Origin: Lewinella sp. JB7
GTDB lineage: Bacteria > Bacteroidota > Bacteroidia > Chitinophagales > Saprospiraceae
Assembly (NCBI RefSeq): GCF_024297185.1
Contig: NZ_JANCTD010000008.1
Location: forward strand, 124,001 to 188,000
Reading direction: 5' to 3'
Length of the DNA: 64,000 bases
In this document: in pieces, positions 7,682 through 14,144 of the stretch
How positions within the stretch are numbered: position 1 is the stretch's first letter
Layout of the letters: each line of letters opens with the position of its first letter
Translations under genes and position numbers: made by a program
The notes under the pieces: model-generated
Seen by the model: the letters and a program-made list of their open reading frames with translations, nothing else
Databases searched by the model: none
What the model was told of the DNA's origin: nothing

Positions 7682-8539
7682 ATGTTCACTATACCCGATT
7701 TTGGGAGCGGCGCCGTCTGGCTTTCCCTGCTCACCCTAACGTTCCTGGAGATTGTTCTGGGCATCGACAACATCATCTTCATCTCCATCGCTTCCGGTAA
7801 ACTGAAGAAGGAAGAAGACCGGAAGCGGGCGACGAACATCGGCTTGATCCTGGCCATGGTCATGCGAATCGCACTCCTGTTCGGAGTGTCGTGGTTGGTA
7901 TCGCTGAAGGATCCCTTCGTAAGTTTCGACTGGGGCTGGGCAAGCGCCGGTCTGAGCGGACAGAGCCTTATCCTCATCGCCGGTGGCGTTTTCCTACTCT
8001 ATAAAGCAACCTCCGAGATCCACCACAAACTGGAGGGGGACGAGCACGTGGAGGGTGACCCGGGGACGCCGGGTGCGGGGGCGTCGCTACAATCCGTCAT
8101 TATTCAGATCACGATCATTAACATCGTCTTCAGTTTCGATTCGATCCTGACGGCGGTTGGGATGACCAACGGCCTGGTCGGTGCCCTGGTCATTATGATT
8201 ATCGCGGTGGTCATTTCGGTACTGATCATGATGTTGTTCGCCGTTCCGGTAGGCAACTTCGTCAACCGGAACCCGACCATTCAGATGCTAGGCCTGGCCT
8301 TTCTCATTCTCATCGGCTTCATGCTCATCGTCGAGGGGGCTCACCTGGGGGATCTGGTGGTCTTCGACAATCACATCGGCACGGTACCGAAGGGGTACCT
8401 GTACTTCGCGATCGCCTTCTCCCTGCTCGTCGAATTTCTGAATATGCGGATCCGTCCCAAGTCTTCCGACAAGCAGGTGAAGCTCAATACCTACGCTCAG
8501 GAAGCCGCGGGGAAGTCGGATTACATCCGCATGGAGTAG
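7682..8539 (+). CDS. TerC family integral membrane protein
   Basis: 285-residue inner-membrane protein with about seven hydrophobic segments. The two family signatures are present: EIVLGIDNIIFISIAS in the first third and NIVFSFDSILTAVGMT in the middle. Each places acidic residues (the Asp of GIDN and of FDS) inside the membrane, where they are thought to bind metal. TerC-family proteins act in Mn2+ or other divalent cation efflux, partly to load exported metalloenzymes. A charged loop of about 30 residues separates the halves. The gene has its own promoter element and a strong terminator, so it is monocistronic. No mntP/yybP-type riboswitch fits in its short leader. Confidence 0.88.
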   Translation: MFTIPDFGSGAVWLSLLTLTFLEIVLGIDNIIFISIASGKLKKEEDRKRATNIGLILAMVMRIALLFGVSWLVSLKDPFVSFDWGWASAGLSGQSLILIAGGVFLLYKATSEIHHKLEGDEHVEGDPGTPGAGASLQSVIIQITIINIVFSFDSILTAVGMTNGLVGALVIMIIAVVISVLIMMLFAVPVGNFVNRNPTIQMLGLAFLILIGFMLIVEGAHLGDLVVFDNHIGTVPKGYLYFAIAFSLLVEFLNMRIRPKSSDKQVKLNTYAQEAAGKSDYIRME

Positions 8540-8558
8540 GCACGGGCTACACGCAAAA

Positions 8559-8600
8559 TGCCCCGTCGCTGGTCCTGACGATCAGGCTAGCGACGGGGCA
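8559..8600. terminator. Bidirectional terminator between terC and the DEAD-box helicase
   Basis: TGCCCCGTCGCT pairs with AGCGACGGGGCA around a short loop. It lies between the convergent genes ending at 8539 and 8630. There is no long T-run on either side. Confidence 0.7.
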
Positions 8601-8629
8601 CCGTACAGAATCCAAGTCGTATCTGGCCT

Positions 8630-9871
8630 CTACTGCTGGTCGTACAGCGTTATGGCCTCGCCTCCCTTACCGGCACGGCCGGTACGGCCGACGCGGTGGA
8701 TGTAGGTGTCGTAGTCGGTCGGTGCTTCGAAGTTGATAACGTGGGTGATGTCATCGATATCCAGTCCGCGGGCGGCGACGTCCGTAGCGCAGAGTGCCTT
8801 GAGCTTGCCGGACTTGAAGGCACCGAGTGCTTTCTGCCGGTAGTTCTGGCTCTTGTTGCCGTGAATCTCGTCGGCGGAAATGCCGGCCTGGTTGAGCTTC
8901 TTCGTGATTTTCTTTACGCGGTGCTTCGTTTCGGCGAAGACGAGTACGCGCTTCATTTCCGCATCCTGTAACAGTTCGATCAACACGTCGAACTTATCGT
9001 CGGGGGCGACGAAGCGGACCGTCTGATTGATGTGTTCGGCGGAAGCCTCTCCACTGCTGACGGCTACCGTGACGGGGTCGGTCAGGAAGTGGTCGATCAG
9101 CTTCTGCTGGCTCTTGTCCAGGGTAGCGGAGAAGAGCAGCGTCTGGTCGCGTTCTCCGATCTTGTCGGCGAGGTACATGACGTCCTTCTGAAAGCCCATG
9201 TCGAGCATGCGGTCAAATTCGTCAAGCACGAGTACGGAGGCCTCCTGCAGGTCGATCTTGCCCTGCTGGTAGAGGTCCTTAAGGCGACCGGGGGTGGCGA
9301 CCACCAGGTGGTAGCTCCGCTTACGCAGGTTGACGATGTCGGTGTTGATGTTGCGGCCGCCGATGAGGGTGATCGCGTTGAACTTCATGCCGATGGTTAG
9401 GGCACGAAACTCCTCTTCGATCTGCAGGGCAAGCTCGCGGGTGGGAGCCAGGACGAGCGTCTGGAAGGGTTGCTCGCTGGCGAGGAGGGCGTCGACCAGG
9501 GGAATAAGGAAGGCGCCCGTTTTTCCGGTACCAGTGGTGGCGATGCCCATCACGTCCTTCAGCGCGTTGATGTGCTCGAACGACTTTTCCTGAATCTCGG
9601 TGGGGTAGACCCAGCCGGCCGCTTTGATCGCGCTCTTCAGCTTGGGGTTAAGTTTCCAGTCGGCGAACTTGGTATCGGCCTTATACTCGACTTTCTTCAG
9701 GGGCACGCCTTCGTGCACCATCATTTCGGCGGGTAGGGGAATGTAGTTGTGGTTGGAACGACCGCCGCCGCTTCCGCGACGATCCCGGCCGCCACCGCCG
9801 GATTTTTTGTTACGATTAAAACTGTTGTTGCCGCGGCCTTTGCCGGAGCGGGAGGGACGTTTAGTGTCCAT
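8630..9871 (-). CDS. DEAD/DEAH-box RNA helicase (RhlE-like), DEFD variant
   Basis: 413 residues. An N-terminal Arg/Gly/Ser/Asn-rich basic tail (residues 1-45) probably binds RNA. The two RecA-like domains follow: Q-motif TEIQEKS near 91, motif I ATTGTGKT at 111-118, PTRELALQ at 143-150, TPGRL at 193-197, motif II DEFD at 217-220, FSAT, and HRVGRTGR near the C-terminus. Motif II is DEFD rather than DEAD; the catalytic Asp-Glu pair is kept. Motif I has Thr where most members have Gln. The predicted role is ATP-dependent RNA remodelling in ribosome assembly or cold adaptation. The putative promoter is about 175 bp upstream, leaving a long 5' leader. The protein stops soon after HRVGRTGR, with no C-terminal tail. 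Confidence 0.92.
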   Translation of the reverse strand: MDTKRPSRSGKGRGNNSFNRNKKSGGGGRDRRGSGGGRSNHNYIPLPAEMMVHEGVPLKKVEYKADTKFADWKLNPKLKSAIKAAGWVYPTEIQEKSFEHINALKDVMGIATTGTGKTGAFLIPLVDALLASEQPFQTLVLAPTRELALQIEEEFRALTIGMKFNAITLIGGRNINTDIVNLRKRSYHLVVATPGRLKDLYQQGKIDLQEASVLVLDEFDRMLDMGFQKDVMYLADKIGERDQTLLFSATLDKSQQKLIDHFLTDPVTVAVSSGEASAEHINQTVRFVAPDDKFDVLIELLQDAEMKRVLVFAETKHRVKKITKKLNQAGISADEIHGNKSQNYRQKALGAFKSGKLKALCATDVAARGLDIDDITHVINFEAPTDYDTYIHRVGRTGRAGKGGEAITLYDQQ

Positions 9872-10047
9872 AAAGTAAAAAGGGGTTGAATTGCCCGACG
9901 GGTCCCGTGGGCAGCAACGGCCGGCGGCAGCGGTGCCGGAGGACGTTTCGTAAAGGCTTCAGTCCGAATGTGCATATGCCCCGTTGATTCGGGGATATGG
10001 GGCGAGGCGTGGATCGGAGGAAGCAATAGGGGTCCCGGCTCGCGGCG
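9872..10047 (-). promoter_or_regulatory. Long 5' leader of the DEAD-box helicase mRNA
   Basis: If transcription starts just after the -7 element at 10048-10055, about 170 nt of GC-rich untranslated leader precede the ATG at 9871. It has no credible reading frame of its own and several short inverted repeats. Long structured leaders are known on cold-shock and DEAD-box helicase mRNAs; regulation here is inferred. Confidence 0.4.
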
Positions 10048-10055
10048 CAAAGGTA
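10048..10055 (-). promoter_or_regulatory. -7 promoter element of the DEAD-box helicase
   Basis: On the minus strand this reads TACCTTTG, an exact TAnnTTTG match. Its surroundings closely resemble the rplU promoter at 11310-11317: both read CCTTACCTTTGCG. Confidence 0.6.
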
Positions 10056-10061
10056 AGGAAA

Positions 10062-10215
10062 ATTTACAATTTGAGATTTTTAATTTGTGATTGACGATTT
10101 TCGGCTCTGCTTGCTGCGCGCGGTGAAATTTACCATTTATCGATTTACCATTGCAAATTTGCGACTCTGCTCACTACGCTCGTCTGTTTGGCTAAGCTGC
10201 TGCGCTCATTTCTGT
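10062..10215. repeat. Composite repeat: two ATTTnnn heptamer arrays, each followed by a GC-rich motif
   Basis: ATT steps occur at 10062, 10069, 10076, 10083, 10090 and 10097 (exact 7-bp phase), and again at 10128, 10135, 10143, 10150 and 10157 (one 8-bp step). The first array is followed by CTCTGCTTGCTGCGCG and the second by CTCTGCTCACTACGCTCG. A further related piece, CTGCTGCGCTC, is at about 10198. It occupies part of the 745-bp interval 9872-10616, which has no protein gene. Confidence 0.75.
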
Positions 10216-10272
10216 TATGGCTGAGCAAATCGCTCGACTGCGGCAGTCTTTGTAAATAAGCATTACGGGAAA

Positions 10273-10312
10273 CCCATTCACCCATTCACTCACTCATTCC
10301 CTCACCCCCCAA
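10273..10312. repeat. Octamer-phased array (CCCATTCA)
   Basis: CCCATTCA is repeated exactly at 10273 and 10281. Degenerate units CTCACTCA, TTCCCTCA and CCCCCCAA continue the 8-bp phase to 10312. It lies directly upstream of the candidate ncRNA. Confidence 0.6.
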
Positions 10313-10340
10313 CCAAATCCACTCCCCTGCGTTTACCTGA

Positions 10341-10546
10341 TCCACACAGGTCCTAAAATTGGTTGACCCTACAATTTATTTAAATTGGGAAGTGACTTCG
10401 GCCTGTCTAGGGCGGGCCTCAAACCCTTCGACTTGTCAGGGTTCCGAGCTTACTTCGGTGAGTGACGACAAGGGGATTACCGAACCAGGCCAGCTATCCC
10501 AACCATGTTTCTAGCAGGAGTCAAACCACCTGGGGACTTGTGTGGA
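10341..10546. ncRNA. Candidate rod-like structured RNA (6S-like architecture)
   Basis: About 206 nt with no reading frame but strong self-complementarity. The ends, 10341-10353 (TCCACACAGGTCC) and 10534-10546, form a 13-bp closing stem with one G-U pair. Inside are GGTTG 10361-10365 with CAACC 10500-10504, GGCCTG 10400-10405 with CAGGCC 10486-10491, CTTGTC 10432-10437 with GACAAG 10467-10472, and a cUUCGg-capped hairpin at 10449-10462. Local alternatives include AACCCT/AGGGTT around 10422-10442. The nested rod shape, length and closing stem recall 6S RNA, but I cannot identify a family by sequence. Both strands would fold similarly and no clear TAnnTTTG element precedes either end, so orientation is open. 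A palindromic terminator follows on the plus side. Confidence 0.5.
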
Positions 10547-10555
10547 ATTAAACGA

Positions 10556-10589
10556 AAACGCCCGATCGAGCTAGCTCGATCGGGCGTTT
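10556..10589. terminator. 34-bp perfect palindrome, bidirectional terminator
   Basis: The stretch is its own reverse complement across all 34 bases: AAACGCCCG at one end mirrors CGGGCGTTT at the other. On the minus strand it is followed by TTTTCGTTTAATT, so it should terminate rplU-rpmA, whose last stop is at 10617. On the plus strand it would end the candidate ncRNA. Confidence 0.8.
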
Positions 10590-10616
10590 CACATTTACCG
10601 GTATTGGTACCGCGGC

Positions 10617-10904
10617 TTAGGCCTGCTCCTGCGTTTCCGCAACGGTAGCTTCCTGAGGGTCGATGCTGACGAACATGCGGTTCAGGCGGCTCTTCCGGAA
10701 GGATACCTTGCCGTCGATCTTGGCGTGGATGGTAAAATCCTTACCCATGTACGTATTGTCCCCGGGGTGGTACTTGGTGCCCCGCTGGCGAATGATGATG
10801 TTGCCGGCCTGAGCACTCTGCCCGCCGAAAAGTTTGACGCCGAGCCGCTTGGATTTACTGTCGCGGCCGTTGTCGGTACTACCTACACCTTTTTTGTGTG
10901 CCAT
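10617..10904 (-). CDS. rpmA: 50S ribosomal protein L27
   Basis: 95 residues. The start [20 protein letters not shown] is the standard L27 N-terminus, which reaches toward the peptidyl transferase centre. [22 protein letters not shown] is the family core. There is no Firmicute-type cleavable N-terminal extension. The acidic/Gln C-terminal tail is slightly longer than in many bacteria. It follows rplU by 51 bp on the same strand, the usual L21-L27 pair. The spacer contains a short CCCCC/GGGGG hairpin at 10922-10933, and the palindrome at 10556-10589 ends the operon. Confidence 0.98.
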   Translation of the reverse strand: MAHKKGVGSTDNGRDSKSKRLGVKLFGGQSAQAGNIIIRQRGTKYHPGDNTYMGKDFTIHAKIDGKVSFRKSRLNRMFVSIDPQEATVAETQEQA

Positions 10905-10955
10905 GATATTGTATTTAGGCTCCCCCGTGGGGGATCGTTAGGAATGGGGCCGTGA

Positions 10956-11270
10956 CTAGCCCGCGATGGAGTCGATCTTCAGTTTTGTGTACTGTTGACG
11001 GTGGCCGTTCTTGACGCGGTAGCCCTTACGGCGCTTCTTCTTGAAAACGACGACCTTGTCGCCCTTTACGAGGGGATCAACGACAGTAGCGCCGATGGAG
11101 GCGCCGCTGAGCATCGGCGTGCCGACGGTGACATCATCGCCGTTGGCGAGCAGATGGACCGCGTCGAAGCTGACCGAGTCGCCAGCTTTGGCTTCTAACC
11201 GGTGGACGAAGATCTCCTGACCTTCCTCAACTTTGAATTGCTGACCGGCTATGGTTACGATTGCAAACAT
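10956..11270 (-). CDS. rplU: 50S ribosomal protein L21
   Basis: 104 residues, normal length. The N-terminus (FAIVTIAGQQFKVEEG) and the C-terminal KKRRKGYRVKNGHRQQYTKLKI stretch are diagnostic for L21, which binds 23S rRNA in the large subunit. It is the first gene of the rplU-rpmA operon, preceded by a well-formed promoter at 11310-11340. Confidence 0.98.
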   Translation of the reverse strand: MFAIVTIAGQQFKVEEGQEIFVHRLEAKAGDSVSFDAVHLLANGDDVTVGTPMLSGASIGATVVDPLVKGDKVVVFKKKRRKGYRVKNGHRQQYTKLKIDSIAG

Positions 11271-11309
11271 CTATGGGGGATGTTGGTGAAAAAAATAGAT
11301 TTCGGGGCG

Positions 11310-11340
11310 CAAAGGTAAGGAAAGATCGGTAAAGCCGAAA
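11310..11340 (-). promoter_or_regulatory. Promoter of rplU-rpmA
   Basis: On the minus strand, TTTC at 11340-11337 and TACCTTTG at 11317-11310 are separated by 19 bases, in agreement with the -33 (TTTG-like) and -7 (TAnnTTTG) elements of Bacteroidota. The leader to the ATG at 11270 is about 35 nt. Confidence 0.65.
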
Positions 11341-11473
11341 GAACTATTGGCGAACTTTGTTTCCACCCTGCGGCGGCGGCGCGCGGGAGCCGGTCGATTC
11401 ACGGCCGGCCCCAGTCGATTGGTAGCCACCCGTTACACCTGGGGCACCGACCTTGGGGAAAAAATAGACTACC

Positions 11474-11893
11474 ATGCTCGACGACATACTCGACGGGGCC
11501 CGCAAAGCCATGGCCGGACTGGCCAGTACCGTCGGCGAAGGCACACGTGAAAAGACCAATAAACTGATCGAGGACTGGCTGGAGATCTTTCCGACGCTGT
11601 CCACCTACGGCCTGACGATCACCAGCTTTTCCATGGCTCTGGCCCTGAGCCCCTCGCTCAACGTAGAACTTTTGGGCAGTCACAGCGACTGGACGGAGGA
11701 GAACATCAAGGAGCGAATGGCCAACCACCGGGGGGAGACGGCAATCCTGACCGTATTCACGGCCATCCGCACGGCGTACCGATTACAGCGACAAACGAAG
11801 GCTCCGCTGATGGATCCCCTGATTTTAAAGATCATCATCCGGCTTACTCCGGAAGTCCGCGTGGTGCTGGGGCAACCGGTACTGGAGGATTAA
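11474..11893 (+). CDS. Hypothetical protein
   Basis: 139 residues; family not recognised. The N-terminal ~40 residues are amphipathic helix (LDDILDGARKAMAGLASTVGEG). A hydrophobic stretch around residues 40-65 (FPTLSTYGLTITSFSMALALSPSLNVELLG) could be a single membrane or buried helix. The rest is basic and helical. No signal peptide or cysteine motif is present. A weak promoter-like GAACTTTG lies at 11351-11358. Its 3' end overlaps the convergent DUF2520 gene by 69 bp, unusually long for two genuine genes. I consider it probably real from its start context and uninterrupted frame. Confidence 0.5.
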   Translation: MLDDILDGARKAMAGLASTVGEGTREKTNKLIEDWLEIFPTLSTYGLTITSFSMALALSPSLNVELLGSHSDWTEENIKERMANHRGETAILTVFTAIRTAYRLQRQTKAPLMDPLILKIIIRLTPEVRVVLGQPVLED

Positions 11894-12628
11894 CTCGCTG
11901 ATGTCCCGGTACAGTTGGTGGTAGCGCTCGTCGGTGATCAGGCTGAGGTGTCTTTCCATGGTCGCCGTATCGCCCCGGGCGGCGGCACCCGTCTGTCGAT
12001 CCGCCGGTCGGCCGCCGTCCTGTTGCTCGGCCGTCTTGCGGATGATGGGCAGGAGAAGTTTGAAGGGGATAGCGTAGGTCGCGCACAATTGGTAAGCAAC
12101 CTCGTAGAGGGCCGTGACGAAGTTATTGGAAAAGACGGCGGCCAGGTGCAGTTGGGCGCGCTGTTGATCGTCCAGCCAGGCGACGGTATCACTTAGCGAT
12201 TCGGCCAATCGGGTCAATTGATTACGCGTGGCCTCATTGCTGGCGTAGATGATCAGGGGCAGATCACGCCAGTCGGCGGGATCGTCGTCCCGGCGCAGGG
12301 AACGGATGGGCCACAGAACTCCCCGGTGCACGAAGTGATCCGTGATCCGGTCGATCGGGGTCGCTCCACTGGTGTGGTAAACCGGCAGGGTGGGGGGGAG
12401 GATCGCGGCGAGTTGTCGACTGACCTCCGCGATTCGGTTATCCGGCACGGCCAGTATAATGGACGCGGGCTGAATTTCGGGCAGGTGATCGAAGGACACC
12501 ACCGGAATCGGCCACTCTCCGGCGGACGCGGGGGTCCGACTGACGACCACTACGGATCCGGGGAGTACGGCGGCGAGGTGCCAGGCCAGGTTTCCCGTTC
12601 CGACGATGACCGTTGGAGTTTCAGGCAT
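11825..12628 (-). CDS. DUF2520 domain Rossmann-fold protein
   Basis: 267 residues from the ATG at 12628. The N-terminus TPTVIVGTGNLAWHLAAVL is a dinucleotide-binding GxGxxA-type motif, followed by a region like NADP-dependent F420/pyrroline-5-carboxylate-type oxidoreductases (ILAVPDNRI, YHTSGA). The C-terminal half, with HLAAVFSNNFVTALYEVA, is the helical DUF2520 dimerisation domain. The substrate of this family is unknown. Its start overlaps the 3' end of trpF by 8 bp, so translation is probably coupled and it is the last gene of the barrel-trpDCF run. Its final ~16 residues are encoded opposite the end of the gene at 11474-11893. Confidence 0.8.
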   Translation of the reverse strand: MPETPTVIVGTGNLAWHLAAVLPGSVVVVSRTPASAGEWPIPVVSFDHLPEIQPASIILAVPDNRIAEVSRQLAAILPPTLPVYHTSGATPIDRITDHFVHRGVLWPIRSLRRDDDPADWRDLPLIIYASNEATRNQLTRLAESLSDTVAWLDDQQRAQLHLAAVFSNNFVTALYEVAYQLCATYAIPFKLLLPIIRKTAEQQDGGRPADRQTGAAARGDTATMERHLSLITDERYHQLYRDISELILQYRLPQHHADFRSKPDDDL

Positions 12629-13277
12629 GCAGTTCGTGCAGGAAGCGCGTGAGGGCGGAAACATCCTTCACCCCCGGTTCGGATTCGAATCGGCTGTTGA
12701 GGTCAATCCCCCGAAACTGGGGATGGTCAATGCGGCGGATGGCTTCCGCGTCCTCGGGACCAATTCCGCCACTCAGCAAAAAGGGGATGGGCCCCCGGTA
12801 TTCTTCCAATTTTTTCCAGTCCCACTTTTTCCCCGTGCCACCGGCGGTTGCCTGCCCGCCCGTATCGAATACGAAGAGCGAACAACTGCTGACGTATTCG
12901 TTCGTGGCCCGGAAATCGAAATCTTCGGTGACGGAGAAGGCTTTACAAATACTGGCTTTCCGAAGGGTGTTGACGGACCACAGGAGTTTGAGCTCCTGGC
13001 AGTAGCCGGCACTTTCCTCGCCGTGCAGTTGCACCCAGCTCAGGCGGTAGTCGTGGACGGCGTTCAGTACGAAATCGACCTCGGCGTTGACAAAAACGCC
13101 GACCAGCGGGGTGTCGCGGAGCGCTTTCTCATTCTTCACGATCCATGCTTCCAGTGCGGAATCGCCGGCAAACCTCGGGGAGGCGGGGTGGAAGATCAGG
13201 CCGAGATAGTCGGTGGGGAGTTTGCTGATCTCGGCAATGTTATCGGGCTCCCGTAGGCCGCAAACCTTGACTTTCAT
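12621..13277 (-). CDS. trpF: Phosphoribosylanthranilate isomerase
   Basis: 218-residue TIM barrel that converts N-(5-phosphoribosyl)-anthranilate to the carboxyphenylamino-deoxyribulose phosphate in tryptophan synthesis. The catalytic Cys6 sits in KVCGLRE and the catalytic Asp in LFVFDTGG near residue 137. Phosphate binding is by LLSGGIGPED and GIDLNSRFESEPGVKD near the end. The ATG overlaps the trpC stop by 4 bp and the next gene overlaps its end by 8 bp. Confidence 0.97.
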   Translation of the reverse strand: MKVKVCGLREPDNIAEISKLPTDYLGLIFHPASPRFAGDSALEAWIVKNEKALRDTPLVGVFVNAEVDFVLNAVHDYRLSWVQLHGEESAGYCQELKLLWSVNTLRKASICKAFSVTEDFDFRATNEYVSSCSLFVFDTGGQATAGGTGKKWDWKKLEEYRGPIPFLLSGGIGPEDAEAIRRIDHPQFRGIDLNSRFESEPGVKDVSALTRFLHELHA

Positions 13278-14092
13278 GCGATGGCGTCCTTGTACACATC
13301 CTCGATCTCGTGGGTGCGTTGAATGAATTGCGCGCAGGCCAAGCCGGGGTCCGGCTGGCGCATGAAATAAGTGCCGATGAGAAAGCCCCGGAAGCCGTGC
13401 CGCCGTAGTTTGACAATGGACTGCGGGTCCTCAATACCGCTTTCGCTGATGCGCAGTAGCCCGGGGGGCAGGAGGGGTTCGAGTTCCAGACTATTGGAAA
13501 TGGATACTTCGAAGTTGACCAGGTTACGGTTGTTGACGCCGATGATGTCGACGCTCGGGCTGATGCGGGCCACTTCCTCCTCGTCGTGTACCTCGCAGAG
13601 GACACGCAAACCGAGTTCGTTGGCCTCTTCGGCGAGTTCGTCGAGCTGAACGGCAGAGAGGCAGGAGGCGATCAGCAGAATAGCGTCCGCACCCATGGCC
13701 CGGGCCTCGTGAATCTGGTAACGGTCGATGAGAAAATCCTTGCGGATGATGGGCAGATTGACCGCGGCCCGTACGCGGTCGATGTCGTCCGGACGGGCCC
13801 CGAAAAAGTGGGCATCCGTAAGACACGAGATGGCGGCGGCTCCGGCTTCGGCGTAACCCCGGGCGACGGCGGTCGCGTCGGCGTTGAGGTTGATGTCCTG
13901 CTGGGAGGGAGATTTACGTTTGAACTCCGCAATGATGCCGAAGTGCTCGCTGTTTTCCAGCGCCTTGCACAGACAGCGGCGTTCAGTATGGTAACCGTCA
14001 CTGTCCTTCAGGGCGCTGATCGGAACCTGTGCGCGCCGGCGGTCTACTTCCAGTCGTTTGTGTTCGACGATCCGATCGAGAATATTGGCCAT
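13274..14092 (-). CDS. trpC: Indole-3-glycerol-phosphate synthase
   Basis: 272 residues. Family motifs are in order: an N-terminal helix with ILDRIVEHKRLEV; IIAEFKRKSPSQ, which holds a catalytic Lys; LTDAHFFGA; PIIRKDFLIDRYQI, with the second catalytic Lys; LRVLCEVHDEEE; IIGVNNRNL; and RISESGI near the end. It closes the indole ring in tryptophan biosynthesis. It follows trpD by 52 bp and overlaps trpF by 4 bp. Confidence 0.97.
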   Translation of the reverse strand: MANILDRIVEHKRLEVDRRRAQVPISALKDSDGYHTERRCLCKALENSEHFGIIAEFKRKSPSQQDINLNADATAVARGYAEAGAAAISCLTDAHFFGARPDDIDRVRAAVNLPIIRKDFLIDRYQIHEARAMGADAILLIASCLSAVQLDELAEEANELGLRVLCEVHDEEEVARISPSVDIIGVNNRNLVNFEVSISNSLELEPLLPPGLLRISESGIEDPQSIVKLRRHGFRGFLIGTYFMRQPDPGLACAQFIQRTHEIEDVYKDAIA

Positions 14093-14144
14093 GTACGGTT
14101 ACTTGATTTGACAAGATAAGGCGCGGGCGGGGTTCGGAGTTCTC

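Noticed and set aside
10341-10546. tmRNA, SRP RNA or RNase P RNA as identity of the structured element
   Set aside because: Conserved sequences of these RNAs are absent and the length does not fit RNase P or tmRNA.
11347-11550. 67-codon frame upstream of the hypothetical gene at 11474
   Set aside because: Arg-rich shadow composition; overlaps the better supported start at 11474.
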